Shown here in pieces: positions 18,944 through 28,431 of a DNA stretch of 34,213 nucleotides. Each line of letters starts with the position of its first letter. The stretch's first letter is position 1. The DNA comes from Magnetococcales bacterium WMHbinv6 (GTDB taxonomy: Bacteria; Pseudomonadota; Magnetococcia; Magnetococcales; Magnetaquicoccaceae). Position numbers and translations under genes: made by a program. Below the pieces are notes generated by a model. It was not told the DNA's origin. It saw only the letters and a program-made list of their open reading frames with translations, and searched no databases. The stretch spans positions 1 through 34,213 of the forward strand of contig PDZV01000039.1 of assembly GCA_002753135.1 (NCBI GenBank), in the 5' to 3' direction.

Positions 18944-19771
18944 ATGGCGGGATCGGAAGAAAAATCAGGAGGGGGATTTTTTGGACTGTTCAAGAAAAAG
19001 TCGACCGAAACGGAGGCTGCGCTTGCGCCGGTCGCCAAAGAGACAGTATTAGAAAATTTTTCGTCGATTGCCAAAGAGATGGTGGCCGCGTTGGAAGACA
19101 AGCTGCCGGTTCGTGTCATTTTGGGCAACTCCACCTTCTCCTATTATACCCATTTTGAATGGGACTTGCTGGATGATGGCCACGGCCTGGTGGTGCAGAG
19201 CAAAACCTATCTGGAAGAGGGGCAATATTTGTTGCTGGCCTCGCTGGATCCACCGATCGGCAACTTGAAAATTCGCAGCGCGACCGATATTCGCCTGGAG
19301 TTTGCCTCCAAGCTGCACCGCCTGGAGTGTGAAAGCAAACTGCTGCAGTTTACCCCGACCAAAAAGTTGCGCATGGCCTTTCCCAAAAGTGTCCAGCAAA
19401 GGCCGCAGCAGCGTTTGGCGGTGCGGGTGCCAGTGGAACGGACCACGGAGGTGGTGGTCACCGTGGTTCGCCCCTCCGGCATTGTCTTTGAAGCCAAATT
19501 TCGCGACATCAGCGCCACCGGGGCCTCTTTCTATCCGACCGGGGCCACGCCGCGCATTGCCGACCATTCGCGGGTGCAGATGGAAATCAGCTACCCGGAA
19601 GGAAAAGTTGAGGTGGATGCCGTCATTCTGGGTGCCTTTGTCAACGAAGGGGAACTGGTCTTCCGGACACAATTTCTCATCGCCACGCAACAGATTGCGC
19701 AACAGATCAGCGCCATTGTTGCCTATGTGCAACGCAGCAACATTCAACGACGCAAGGCGTTGTTGCAATAA
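18944..19771 (+). CDS. PilZ-domain protein, probable cyclic di-GMP receptor
   Basis: The 275-residue protein resembles the YcgR type. A Gly/Lys-rich N-terminus is followed by a beta-rich domain (about residues 50-145) and a C-terminal PilZ domain. Both c-di-GMP-binding signatures are present: RLAVR (RXXXR) at 157-161 and DISATG (DXSXXG) at 188-193. YcgR-like proteins act on flagellar motors or other c-di-GMP outputs; the target here is unknown. The ATG at 18944 follows AGGGA at 18929-18933. It lies 35 bases ahead of a dCache sensor on the same strand, so the two are probably co-transcribed. The base composition resembles its neighbours. Confidence 0.85.
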   Translation: MAGSEEKSGGGFFGLFKKKSTETEAALAPVAKETVLENFSSIAKEMVAALEDKLPVRVILGNSTFSYYTHFEWDLLDDGHGLVVQSKTYLEEGQYLLLASLDPPIGNLKIRSATDIRLEFASKLHRLECESKLLQFTPTKKLRMAFPKSVQQRPQQRLAVRVPVERTTEVVVTVVRPSGIVFEAKFRDISATGASFYPTGATPRIADHSRVQMEISYPEGKVEVDAVILGAFVNEGELVFRTQFLIATQQIAQQISAIVAYVQRSNIQRRKALLQ

Positions 19772-19806
19772 TTCCGACAGGGATCCGAAGGGAGTGTCAT
19801 TGAGAT

Positions 19807-21546
19807 ATGTCATACGCTGTTGAATCTACCGCTCCGCTTGTCAACCCCTCAGCGGCAGCGACACGTTATCGGGTGCGGTTACGCAATTTTCTACCGGTCA
19901 TCTTTTGCCTGTTGATTGCCATGGTATCGTTTTTGATCATCTTTATCACCCAGCGCTCGGCGACCAGTTCGATTGAGGTGCTGGCGGGCGAGGTGATGAC
20001 GCGGGTCAGCCAGCGGGTGGTGGAACGAACCAACGCCTATCTGGATTCAGCCGCCCAGGCGGTGCGGATGAATGCCGCTGCCTGGCAGCGGGCGGGCAAG
20101 GGAGCAGAGCAGGAAGAGCAACAATTTTTGACCTTTTTCAACCGCACCAGTCGGGAACAGTTGCAGATGTTTCCCTATTTCGGGTTGGTCTATTACGGTG
20201 ACCAGCAGGGCAACCACTGGTTGAACAAGCGGGAGCAGGATGGCACCATTCACGTGCGGTTGATCAACCGCAAAGAGGACTCTCCGGCCAGTCGTCAGGC
20301 TTTGGAACAGTGGGGACGCCACGGCAAAGCCACCGAGGCGGATCGTCAGGCCATCGCCGCAGGCTTGGCCCCCTACCTGGAAACCTGGTGGTATGAGCAG
20401 GACAAACAGGGAGAGCTGCAGCGCTCTGAACAGGATCCGATCAAAATTTATGATCCGCGCAGCCGTCCCTGGTATATCGGTGCCAAAACCCAGCAAAAAT
20501 TGTTCTGGACCGATGTCTACGCCTGGGAGGAAAAATACCAGGGGGTGGTGAGCCGTCAGGCGGGTATCACCGTCTCAGCACCGGTACAGCACAACGGGCA
20601 GTTGGTCGGCGTCTGTGGTATCGACATCAGTCTGCAGGCGGTCTCCCACTTTTTGCGTGATCTGGAGATCATGAAAAATGGGCGGGCCTTTATTCTCAAC
20701 GGCAAGGGCGAGACGGTCGGTCTGCCCAATTATGGGGAAGTATTGAGCAAATCTTCCACTGCCGACGATGCCGTGGCCTTGAATCATATGCAAAAAATCA
20801 GCGATGCAGCCATGGTGGCCTCCTTTGCGGCGGTACGCAAGGTGTTGGGCGTTGCCGATCAACAGCCGTTTGTCTTGCCCAAAGAGCAGTTGATCACCTT
20901 TACGGCGGATGGCAAACCCTATTATGGTTTTTATAAACCCTTTGCCGCCGAGTTGGGCCTCAACTGGACGGTAGGGGTGATCATCCCGGAGGATGATTTT
21001 CTCGGTACGATCAAGCAGGAGATGCAACGCAGCCTGGCGATTGCCCTGGCCAGCATTGCCCTGATGATTGGTGCCGGGGTGTTGATTGCCCGTTTGATCA
21101 CCAATCCCTTGACCCATTTGGGTAAGGAGGTGGAGCGGATCATGCAGCTGGATTTGGCCCCGACCCCCTCTCTGGTGACACACTTTGTCGAGTTCAGCAT
21201 GATCTCGCGGGCCTTTACCCGCATGAAGCTGGCCTTGGCCGATGTGGTCAACACCATATCCGTGCATACCAAAACCCTGGACTGGTCTGCCGAAGAGTTC
21301 GGCAACGCCGCCATGACCCTGGAAGATGCGGCGCAGACCATGCAGGGTGATTTGCAGGTGATCCAACAGCGTGTGCAGCAGATGTCGGATCAGGCAGAAC
21401 GGGAAACCCTGCTCCAGGCGCTGCAGCAGGTGGAAATGGCCTTGCAGGAGATGCAGAATCTCAGCCATCCGATGATCGCCCGGGTCGAGGAGATGAACCA
21501 GATCGTCCACGCCCTGCGCCAGACCTTGCAGATGGTGCGGATTTAA
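19807..21546 (+). CDS. Membrane-bound dCache-type sensor without a recognisable output domain
   Basis: The 579-residue protein has a first membrane helix at about residues 27-48 and a large extracytoplasmic region to about 408. That region contains DPRSRPWYIGA (about 216), typical of the double Cache (dCache_1) fold. A second helix at about 409-432 and a HAMP-like stretch starting NPLTHLGKEVERIMQLDL follow. The remaining 120 or so residues are Gln/Glu-rich and look like a coiled coil. I see no histidine kinase, GGDEF, EAL or methyl-accepting signalling hairpin. It may signal through a partner, and the PilZ gene 35 bases upstream is the obvious candidate. Its TAA stop overlaps the next gene's stop on the opposite strand in the palindrome TTAA (21543-21546). 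Confidence 0.8.
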   Translation: MSYAVESTAPLVNPSAAATRYRVRLRNFLPVIFCLLIAMVSFLIIFITQRSATSSIEVLAGEVMTRVSQRVVERTNAYLDSAAQAVRMNAAAWQRAGKGAEQEEQQFLTFFNRTSREQLQMFPYFGLVYYGDQQGNHWLNKREQDGTIHVRLINRKEDSPASRQALEQWGRHGKATEADRQAIAAGLAPYLETWWYEQDKQGELQRSEQDPIKIYDPRSRPWYIGAKTQQKLFWTDVYAWEEKYQGVVSRQAGITVSAPVQHNGQLVGVCGIDISLQAVSHFLRDLEIMKNGRAFILNGKGETVGLPNYGEVLSKSSTADDAVALNHMQKISDAAMVASFAAVRKVLGVADQQPFVLPKEQLITFTADGKPYYGFYKPFAAELGLNWTVGVIIPEDDFLGTIKQEMQRSLAIALASIALMIGAGVLIARLITNPLTHLGKEVERIMQLDLAPTPSLVTHFVEFSMISRAFTRMKLALADVVNTISVHTKTLDWSAEEFGNAAMTLEDAAQTMQGDLQVIQQRVQQMSDQAERETLLQALQQVEMALQEMQNLSHPMIARVEEMNQIVHALRQTLQMVRI

Positions 21547-22391
21547 CGCGCCTCCATCACCAGGCGCAGCCCCAGGTTGCGGCGGCGGTGGGCCGGGTTG
21601 AGTTCAAAGCGGTAGGCGGCGCGGATATGGCTGGCATAGTTGTTCCAGCCGCCGCCGCGTAACACCCGGCTGGCTCCGTCACTCGGTCCACGGGGATCGG
21701 TGACTGTGCCGTTGCTGTAACTTTTCGGACTGTACCAATCCTGGCACCACTCCCAGACATTGCCGAGCATGTCATAAAGGCCCCAGGGGTTTGCTTGCAG
21801 TTGTCCGACCGGGCGGCTTCTTTTGCCCGCATTGCCGGCAAACCAGGCATGCTGCTCCAACGCTTCGTTGCCGTCGCCCCAGTATCGACTGGTTGTGGTA
21901 CCGGCTCGGGCGGCATATTCCCACTCCGCTTCGCTTGGCAGGCGATAGAGATCGGTTGCGGCCCGCTCGTTGAGCTTGCCGATAAACTCCCGCACCTCTT
22001 CCCAGCTGACGCTCTCCACCGGACGATCGGCCCCCTTGAATTCGCTGGGGTTGCTGCGCATCACCGCTTCCCATTCGGCCTGTTTCACCTCATAGCGTCC
22101 CAGATAAAAGGGGCGACTGATGATTACTTCATGCTGCGGCATTTCATCTTCGCTGACGTCGGCGGCGAAGGGGGTTCCCATGAGAAAACGTCCCGCCGGA
22201 ATCAAGATGAACTCCATGCCGTTGGCGTCACGGATGGCTGGAATCTCCTGGTTTGTCTGGGTTGCCACCTGTTTGCCGCTGCGAAAAAGGGAGAGATCAG
22301 GCACCGCAACCAGCAACATGGAAAAATAGCCCAAATTGGGCAGGGCCAGCATCAACAGCAGAATCAAGAGTAATTTATAACTTGGGCGCAT
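21543..22391 (-). CDS. Membrane-anchored SUMF1/formylglycine-generating-enzyme-like protein
   Basis: The 282-residue protein has an N-terminal membrane segment (about residues 6-30), then a complete FGE-sulfatase fold. Motifs are FILIPAGRFLMGT, PVESVSWEEVREFI, YRLPSEAEWEYAARAG, YDMLGNVWEWCQDWY and SRVLRGGGWNNY, and it ends RRRNLGLRLVM. True formylglycine-generating enzymes have a cysteine pair near the C-terminus. Here the equivalent RGGGWNNYASHIRAAYR has none, and only one cysteine is present in the fold. Sulfatase activation is therefore unlikely, and the family also includes many proteins of unknown role. It is followed upstream on the same strand by a Sel1-repeat gene, 66 bases away. Confidence 0.88.
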   Translation of the reverse strand: MRPSYKLLLILLLMLALPNLGYFSMLLVAVPDLSLFRSGKQVATQTNQEIPAIRDANGMEFILIPAGRFLMGTPFAADVSEDEMPQHEVIISRPFYLGRYEVKQAEWEAVMRSNPSEFKGADRPVESVSWEEVREFIGKLNERAATDLYRLPSEAEWEYAARAGTTTSRYWGDGNEALEQHAWFAGNAGKRSRPVGQLQANPWGLYDMLGNVWEWCQDWYSPKSYSNGTVTDPRGPSDGASRVLRGGGWNNYASHIRAAYRFELNPAHRRRNLGLRLVMEAR

Positions 22392-22457
22392 GGGCAGATC
22401 TTTTTTGCAGAGATCGTAAGGATTGACTGGGGATTGTTTCCGGGATGGTTGCTGGCT

Positions 22458-24536
22458 TCAGGGAGCGGGAGAACGGTTGCCATCCCACTCACGAGCCAGA
22501 CGTTGGGCGGCGGTAATATCGCTTGTTGTCATTTTTTTGGCCAGTTCATTGCGTCGGCTGATGGCTTCGTCCAACCCTTGCGCCGCTGCCAGATTGAACC
22601 ACATGTGTGCCGTGATGACATCCTGGGCTACCCCTTGGCCACGGCTGTAAAAAACACCCAGCTCCATTTGTGCCCGGGGATGGCCTTGCTTGGCCGCTTT
22701 GCGCAACCATTTGATCCCCTCTTTTTCATCCTGGGCAACCCCTTTGCCGTGCAGGAGAAAATCGCTCAAGTCATACTGGGCATCCCGGTCACCCTGTTCC
22801 GCAGCTTTGCGATACCATTTGATCGCCTCGGGCCAGTTGCGATTGATCCCCCCTTTGCCCTGGGCATAGAGTTGTCCCAACAGATATTGGGCCACGGAAC
22901 GCCCCTGTTCCGCCGCTTTCAGATACCAGAAGACCGCCTCTTTGTTGTCTTGTGCCACCTGGTTGCCGTTCAGATAGGCACAGCCCAGACGAATTTGCGC
23001 GCAGCCGTTGCCTTGTACCGCCGAGCGACGAAACCATTTCAGCGCCTCTTGCTGATCTTGCGGCAGATCATCTCGGCCAATGGAATAGAGATAGCCCAGA
23101 ATATATTGGGCATCGCTGTCGCCCCGTTCGGCGGCGGTGCGAAATTCAGCCAGTGTCGAGGGTGCGGCGTCGCGCTCTGTCTGCTCTTTGCTTGCGGTTG
23201 CTTTGTGTTCTGCAGGGGCGCTCCCCTCTTTGTTGTTGGGCACAGCTGTTTTTGGTTCCGGGTGCAGCTCTTTGAGCAGATATTTGGCATCCGCGCTGCC
23301 TCCGTTGGCCGCCTTGTGCAGCCAACGTTCGGCCTCTGCGACATCCTTGCGGATGACCGATCCGTTCAGATAGAGGGTAGCCAGCTTCAGCTGCGCTTCG
23401 ACCACACCGTGTTCAGCGGCAGAACGGTACCAGCGGACCGCCTCATCATAATCTTGCACGACACCTTGTCCGGTCAGGTAGGCGTGTGCCAGCTGCAATT
23501 GAGCCTCTGTATGTCCCTGTTCGGCAGCCCGGTAATACCATTTGACCGCCTCTTCCGGGCGGCGGGCGACACCGATACCGTGGAAATAGAGCCGTCCCAG
23601 CTGATACTGACCGAGCGGATCTTTCTGTTCAGCGGCGGCGCGATACCAGCGATAGGCCTCTTTGCTGTCCTGGGCAACCACTTCCCCCTGCTCATGCCAG
23701 GCAGCCAACATGCATTGCGCCCGGCTTTCCCCCTGATCAGCCGCGTGGCGAAACCAGAGCGCCGCCTCTTTGCCATCACGGGTGACCCCCTTGCCCTCAT
23801 GGTAGAGCATGCCCAGCTCATGCTGCGCTTTGGCATGTTCCCGTTCGGCAGCCTTGCGCAGCCAGCGCAACGCCTCTTTGTAATCCTGGCTGATCACCTC
23901 GCCGCTGGCATACCAGTGGCCGAGCCAATATTGTGCTTCCGGATTGTTCTGCAGCGCCGCTTTGCGATACCACTCAAAGGCCATTTTTTTGTCCTCGCTG
24001 GTCCCTTTGCCTTCACGGAACAGGGTGCCCAGCTGATACTGGGCGATGGCATCGCCCAACTCTGCCCCTTTGCGATACCATTTAAAGGCCTCCCGCGCAT
24101 CGGCCATAACGGCGATGCCCTGGCTGTAGAGATCGCCCAGCAGACGGATGGCGGTTTGCTCCTGTTGTTCGGCAGCCTTGCGGTACCATTTGACCATTTC
24201 GTCATAATCCTGCAGTACCCCCTCGCCGTTGCCATACATGCGCCCCAGGCTGCATTGAGCGGCAGCATCGCCCTGTTCGGCGGCCTTGCGATACCAGCGC
24301 AACGCCTCGCCATAGTTGCGCGGGACACCGTTGCCCTCACGGTAGAGATGGCCCAGCAGCGTTTGTGCCTGGGCACTGCCACGGCTGGCCGCATCGTAGA
24401 GCCAGGGGGCAATGCCGGTGGGCACCGCTTCCGGTAAGCTAATGGGTGGTTTGTTGTCGGCGCAGGCGGAAGAGGGGAGCAGAGAGAGGGAGACAAGCAA
24501 AAAACTCAATTGTAAAACAAAACGCGCAGCAGACAA
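22458..24536 (-). CDS. Secreted Sel1-repeat protein
   Basis: About 15 Sel1-like repeats of roughly 36 residues (consensus AAEQGDAEAQYLLG-x-LY-x-GxGV-x-D-x-EA-x-KWYRKAA) fill the protein. About ten repeats are followed by a charged linker of about 40 residues and then five more. These alpha-solenoid repeats usually mediate protein contacts. A signal peptide is seen as SAARFVLQLSFLLVSLSLLP, ending SSACA-DN. I chose the TTG at 24536, preceded by AGGTGG, because it places the signal peptide at the N-terminus and gives 692 residues. The frame stays open to an ATG at 24701, which would bury the signal peptide under 55 extra residues. A candidate promoter (CTGTCA, 18 bases, TATGCT, - strand, near 24695-24730) would exclude the longer form. 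The role is unknown. Confidence 0.85.
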   Translation of the reverse strand: MSAARFVLQLSFLLVSLSLLPSSACADNKPPISLPEAVPTGIAPWLYDAASRGSAQAQTLLGHLYREGNGVPRNYGEALRWYRKAAEQGDAAAQCSLGRMYGNGEGVLQDYDEMVKWYRKAAEQQEQTAIRLLGDLYSQGIAVMADAREAFKWYRKGAELGDAIAQYQLGTLFREGKGTSEDKKMAFEWYRKAALQNNPEAQYWLGHWYASGEVISQDYKEALRWLRKAAEREHAKAQHELGMLYHEGKGVTRDGKEAALWFRHAADQGESRAQCMLAAWHEQGEVVAQDSKEAYRWYRAAAEQKDPLGQYQLGRLYFHGIGVARRPEEAVKWYYRAAEQGHTEAQLQLAHAYLTGQGVVQDYDEAVRWYRSAAEHGVVEAQLKLATLYLNGSVIRKDVAEAERWLHKAANGGSADAKYLLKELHPEPKTAVPNNKEGSAPAEHKATASKEQTERDAAPSTLAEFRTAAERGDSDAQYILGYLYSIGRDDLPQDQQEALKWFRRSAVQGNGCAQIRLGCAYLNGNQVAQDNKEAVFWYLKAAEQGRSVAQYLLGQLYAQGKGGINRNWPEAIKWYRKAAEQGDRDAQYDLSDFLLHGKGVAQDEKEGIKWLRKAAKQGHPRAQMELGVFYSRGQGVAQDVITAHMWFNLAAAQGLDEAISRRNELAKKMTTSDITAAQRLAREWDGNRSPAP

Positions 24537-24770
24537 CAGGCCACCTGCCGACGGGCAAGAGGTAGAGGCAGGGTTCAACGATGAAAACAGTTTACCCCAC
24601 GCACCGCAGGCTGCATGATGCGGTTCGTTGGCAGTCAGGAGAAAAGGGCTTGGCACCGGGGCCTCGTCTGTCACGTGATGTGGAATCCTGTCACAGAGCA
24701 TAGCAGCTTTTTGACGATATTGACAGCCAAACTTGTATTAAAGCGTTAGGGCGGGCAGGCAAAATGAGGA

Positions 24771-26165
24771 TCAGCGGTTCTCCAGAGCTTCCTGTTGCCA
24801 CGCTTGTTGCCACTCTGTCAAGGCTGCACGCACGGTTGCAAAGGCGGTGCCACCCAAAGAACGACGGGCATTGACCGAAGCGCTGACGGTCAACCGATCG
24901 GCAAGATCGGCACCGATACGGCCATCCACCTGCTGCATGCTGGCGAGGGGGAGAAGATCAAGGGTGGTGTTCTGTTTGATGCACAGCCGGACCAGACGAC
25001 CAGAAATTTCATGGGCTTCGCGGAAAGGAATCCCCTTGCCGACCAGATAATCGGCCAAATCGGTGGCGGTGGTAAAACCGGCGGCAGCCGCTTTGCCCAT
25101 CACCTCGCGACGGACGGTAATGCCGGGAATCAGATCGGTCAAGGCGCGCAGACAACCCTGCACGGTATCCAGGGTATCAAAGATGGGCTCTTTGTCCTCC
25201 TGCATATCGCGGTTGTAGGTTAAAGGCAGGGCCTTCATCAGAGTGAGCAGGGAGACCAGATGGCCGATGACCCGACCACTTTTGCCACGCACCAGCTCCG
25301 GCACATCGGGATTTTTTTTCTGTGGCATGATGCTGGAGCCGGTACAGAAAGCATCCGGCAGTTCGACAAAACCGAGCAGGGGCGAAGACCAGAGAACCAG
25401 CTCTTCGGCAAAACGGGAAAAATGGACCATCAACAGGGCCGAGGCGGCAGTCAGTTCGATGGCAAAATCGCGATCCGAGACCGCATCCATGGAGTTGCGG
25501 CAGACCCCGGCGAAACCCAACTCCTGTGCCACCCAGAGACGATCGACAGGAAAAGGGGTGCCCGCCAGGGCGGCAGAACCCAAGGGCATCTGGTTGATGC
25601 GCTGGCGTATTTCGCCCAGACGTTGCTGATCGCGATCCAGCATTTCGATGTAGGCCAGCAGATGGTGCGCCAGGCTGACCGGTTGCGCATTCTGCAGATG
25701 GGTCATACCGGGCAGAATGGTCTGCACATGCTGGTCGGCCAAAGCCCACAGCGCCTGTTGCATGGCCCGCAGGCCGTGACGCAGTTGATCGACCTGATCA
25801 CGCAGATAGAGGCGCAGGTCAGTTGCCACCTGATCGTTGCGCGAACGGGCGGTATGCAGCTTGCCAGCCACCGGACCGATCAGCTCTTTTAAGCGGCTTT
25901 CCACGTGCATATGAATATCTTCCAGGCTGGCCCGGAAGGGGAGTTGCCCAGCATCCAGCTCCTCCAGCACCCGTTGCAGCCCCTGCACGATGGTGTTGGC
26001 ATCCTCCGGGGGGATAATTTCCTGGCGGGCCAACATGCGGCAATGGACCATCGAGGCCCGGATATCCCACGGATAGAGCCGGGCGTCGTAATGGATGGAG
26101 GCGGTAAACTGTTCGACGAATTGATCGGTGGCCGCGGCAAAACGGCCTCCCCACAGTTTGCTCAT
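24771..26165 (-). CDS. argH: Argininosuccinate lyase
   Basis: The 464-residue protein splits argininosuccinate into arginine and fumarate, the last step of arginine synthesis. The N-terminus MSKLWGGRF, the [16 protein letters not shown] motif and the flexible signature loop [12 protein letters not shown] (about residue 280, with the catalytic serine) are intact. The length is normal. Its ATG overlaps the argG stop by four bases (ATGA), so it is translationally coupled as the last gene of argD-argF-argG-argH. No terminator with a T-run is obvious after its stop. Confidence 0.98.
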   Translation of the reverse strand: MSKLWGGRFAAATDQFVEQFTASIHYDARLYPWDIRASMVHCRMLARQEIIPPEDANTIVQGLQRVLEELDAGQLPFRASLEDIHMHVESRLKELIGPVAGKLHTARSRNDQVATDLRLYLRDQVDQLRHGLRAMQQALWALADQHVQTILPGMTHLQNAQPVSLAHHLLAYIEMLDRDQQRLGEIRQRINQMPLGSAALAGTPFPVDRLWVAQELGFAGVCRNSMDAVSDRDFAIELTAASALLMVHFSRFAEELVLWSSPLLGFVELPDAFCTGSSIMPQKKNPDVPELVRGKSGRVIGHLVSLLTLMKALPLTYNRDMQEDKEPIFDTLDTVQGCLRALTDLIPGITVRREVMGKAAAAGFTTATDLADYLVGKGIPFREAHEISGRLVRLCIKQNTTLDLLPLASMQQVDGRIGADLADRLTVSASVNARRSLGGTAFATVRAALTEWQQAWQQEALENR

Positions 26166-27379
26166 GACAATTTTTGTTGCAAGAGGGTGGCGATGCGCAT
26201 GCGCAGGGCGTTGAGCTTGATAAAGCCGCCGGCATCGGCCTGATTGAAGGCACCATGATCCTCTTCAAAAGTGGCAATGGTCGGATCGAACAGGCTGCGC
26301 TCTGATTGGCGGCCAACCACGGTGACATTGCCTTTGTAGAGTTTGAGGCGGACCACGCCGCTGACGTTGGCTTGCGAAGCATCGATCATGCTCTGCAGCA
26401 TCAACCGCTCCGGGCTGAACCAGTAGCCGTTATAGATCAAGGCGGCATAGCGGGGTGCCAGCTCATCTTTGAGGTGGGCAACCTCCCGGTCGAGGGTGAG
26501 CGATTCCATGGCCCGATGGGCAACACCGAGAATGGTGCCGCCGGGGGTCTCGTAGACGCCACGGGATTTCATGCCGACATAGCGGTTTTCCACCAGATCG
26601 AGCCGTCCGATGCCGTTGGCACCGCCCAACTGGTTGAGTCGGGCCAACAGATTGGCCGGGGAGAGGGGTTGGCCATCAATCGCCACCGCATCCCCCCGTC
26701 TAAAGGTAATCTCCACATAGGTGACCCGATCCGGTGCCCGTTCCGGAGAGACGCTGAGAACAAACATCTCCTCCTCCGGTTCCTGCCAGGGATCTTCGAG
26801 AATTTTGCCCTCAAAGGAGATATGCAGCAGGTTGCGATCCATGGAGTAGGGGGAATCGCCCCGTTTGTCACGGGCCACCGGGATGCCGTTGGCATCGGCA
26901 TAGGCAAGCAATTTTTCCCGCGAGGTGAGATCCCACTCCCGCCAGGGGGCAATGACGCGAATGTTGGGGCGCAGAGCATAATAGCCCATTTCAAAACGGA
27001 CCTGATCGTTGCCTTTGCCGGTAGCACCGTGGGCGACGGCATCGGCACCGGTGGCGTTGGCAATTTCGATCTGTTTTTTGGCGATCAGCGGACGGGCAAT
27101 GGAGGTGCCCAGGTGGTAGACCCCCTCGTAGAGGGCGTTGGCCCGATACATGGGAAAGACAAAGTCGCGCACAAACTCTTCACGCAGATCTTCGATAAAA
27201 ATTTCGCGCACACCCATTTTTTCCGCTTTGAGACGGGCCTCTTCCAGCTCTTCGCCCTGACCCAGATCGGCAGAGAAGGCGACCACTTCACACCGGTAAT
27301 GTTCCTGCAACCAACGCAGAATGATGGAGGTATCCAAACCGCCCGAATAGGCCAAGACAACTTTGCGTACAGGATTCAT
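26162..27379 (-). CDS. argG: Argininosuccinate synthase
   Basis: The 405-residue protein condenses citrulline and aspartate with ATP to give argininosuccinate. The PP-loop AYSGGLDTS lies at residues 10-18. The central and C-terminal parts contain [41 protein letters not shown] (split by position in the fold) and LRLYKGN-like sequence, as in the family. The ATG at 27379 follows AAGAAGAG. A GTG seven codons upstream at 27400 is the longer option. It lies 79 bases after argF and overlaps argH. Confidence 0.98.
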   Translation of the reverse strand: MNPVRKVVLAYSGGLDTSIILRWLQEHYRCEVVAFSADLGQGEELEEARLKAEKMGVREIFIEDLREEFVRDFVFPMYRANALYEGVYHLGTSIARPLIAKKQIEIANATGADAVAHGATGKGNDQVRFEMGYYALRPNIRVIAPWREWDLTSREKLLAYADANGIPVARDKRGDSPYSMDRNLLHISFEGKILEDPWQEPEEEMFVLSVSPERAPDRVTYVEITFRRGDAVAIDGQPLSPANLLARLNQLGGANGIGRLDLVENRYVGMKSRGVYETPGGTILGVAHRAMESLTLDREVAHLKDELAPRYAALIYNGYWFSPERLMLQSMIDASQANVSGVVRLKLYKGNVTVVGRQSERSLFDPTIATFEEDHGAFNQADAGGFIKLNALRMRIATLLQQKLS

Positions 27380-27458
27380 CGTTTTACTCTTCTTCAGCAC
27401 AAAAGGGACAAAAATGGTTCGACCGGATCACACCCACAAAGAGAGCATGAGCAGATTG

Positions 27459-28406
27459 TCAAGCCAACAGCCATTCGAGGATGGCTTTTTGCACGTGCAG
27501 GCGATTTTCTGCCTCATCCCAAACCACCGATTGCGGGCCGTCGAGAACTTCCGAGGTGACCTCTTCCCCGCGATGGGCAGGCAGGCAGTGCATGAACAGG
27601 GCATCGGCTTTGGCTTTGCCCATCAGTGTCTGATCGACACAATAGTTGGCAAAGGCTTTTTGCCGACGTTTGGTCTCTTTTTCCTGGCCCATTGAGGTCC
27701 AGGCATCGGTGGTGACCAGATCGGCACCGGCAACCGCCTCTTGCGGGTTGCGCAGCACGGTGATGGTGCTGGCCATGTCATGCGTGGCAATCTCCTGCTT
27801 GGCCCGTTCCAGCACCTGCGCTTTCGGTTCAAAGCCGGGGGGCACAGCCAACACCAGATGAAACCCCAGACGGGCCGCCGCCAGAATCCAGGAGTGGGCC
27901 ACATTGTTGCCGTCGCCGATCCAGGCCACTTTGCGCCCGGCAATGGGGCCCCGATGTTCCTGGAAGGTGAAAATGTCGGTCAAAATCTGGCAGGGGTGAA
28001 AATCGTCGGAGAGACCGTTGATCACCGGCACCGTGGCGTAGCGGGCCATGGTGAGCAGATTTTCGTGGGCAAAGGTGCGTACCATGATGCCGTTGACATA
28101 GCGGGAGAGAACGCGGGCGCTGTCGGAAATCTCTTCGCCACGGCCCAGTTGCATCTCTTTGGAGGAGAGAAACAGGGCGTGTCCTCCCAGTTGATACATG
28201 CCGGTTTCAAAGGAGACACGGGTACGGGTGGAGGGTTTTTCAAAAACCATGGCCAAGGTGCGCCCGCTGAGGGTATGCACGGCTTGACCGGCCTTGAGGG
28301 CGGCTTTGAGTTCTCCGGTCCGGGCGAACAGGCGGTGGATCTCTTCGGTCGTCAGATCGAGCAGAGAGAGCAAATCCCGTTTTGTTGCGGTGGTAGGGGT
28401 ATTCAT
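27459..28406 (-). CDS. argF: Ornithine carbamoyltransferase
   Basis: The 315-residue protein forms citrulline from ornithine and carbamoyl phosphate. Signature motifs are the STRTRVSFE carbamoyl-phosphate loop at residues 59-67, DDFHPCQ near 140, and HCLPAHRGEEV near the C-terminus. HCLPA separates it from aspartate carbamoyltransferase, so pyrB and argF are distinct paralogues in this window. The ATG at 28406 gives MNTPTT and fits the family length. A TTG seven codons upstream is less likely. It begins 25 bases after the argD stop. Confidence 0.97.
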   Translation of the reverse strand: MNTPTTATKRDLLSLLDLTTEEIHRLFARTGELKAALKAGQAVHTLSGRTLAMVFEKPSTRTRVSFETGMYQLGGHALFLSSKEMQLGRGEEISDSARVLSRYVNGIMVRTFAHENLLTMARYATVPVINGLSDDFHPCQILTDIFTFQEHRGPIAGRKVAWIGDGNNVAHSWILAAARLGFHLVLAVPPGFEPKAQVLERAKQEIATHDMASTITVLRNPQEAVAGADLVTTDAWTSMGQEKETKRRQKAFANYCVDQTLMGKAKADALFMHCLPAHRGEEVTSEVLDGPQSVVWDEAENRLHVQKAILEWLLA

Positions 28407-28431
28407 GAGGAGACCTTTGCTGGCCAATACA

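Noticed and set aside
22434-24437. 667-codon open frame on the + strand opposite the Sel1 gene
   Set aside because: The - strand frame gives a clear signal peptide and Sel1 repeats. The + product only mirrors that periodicity and resembles no family I know.
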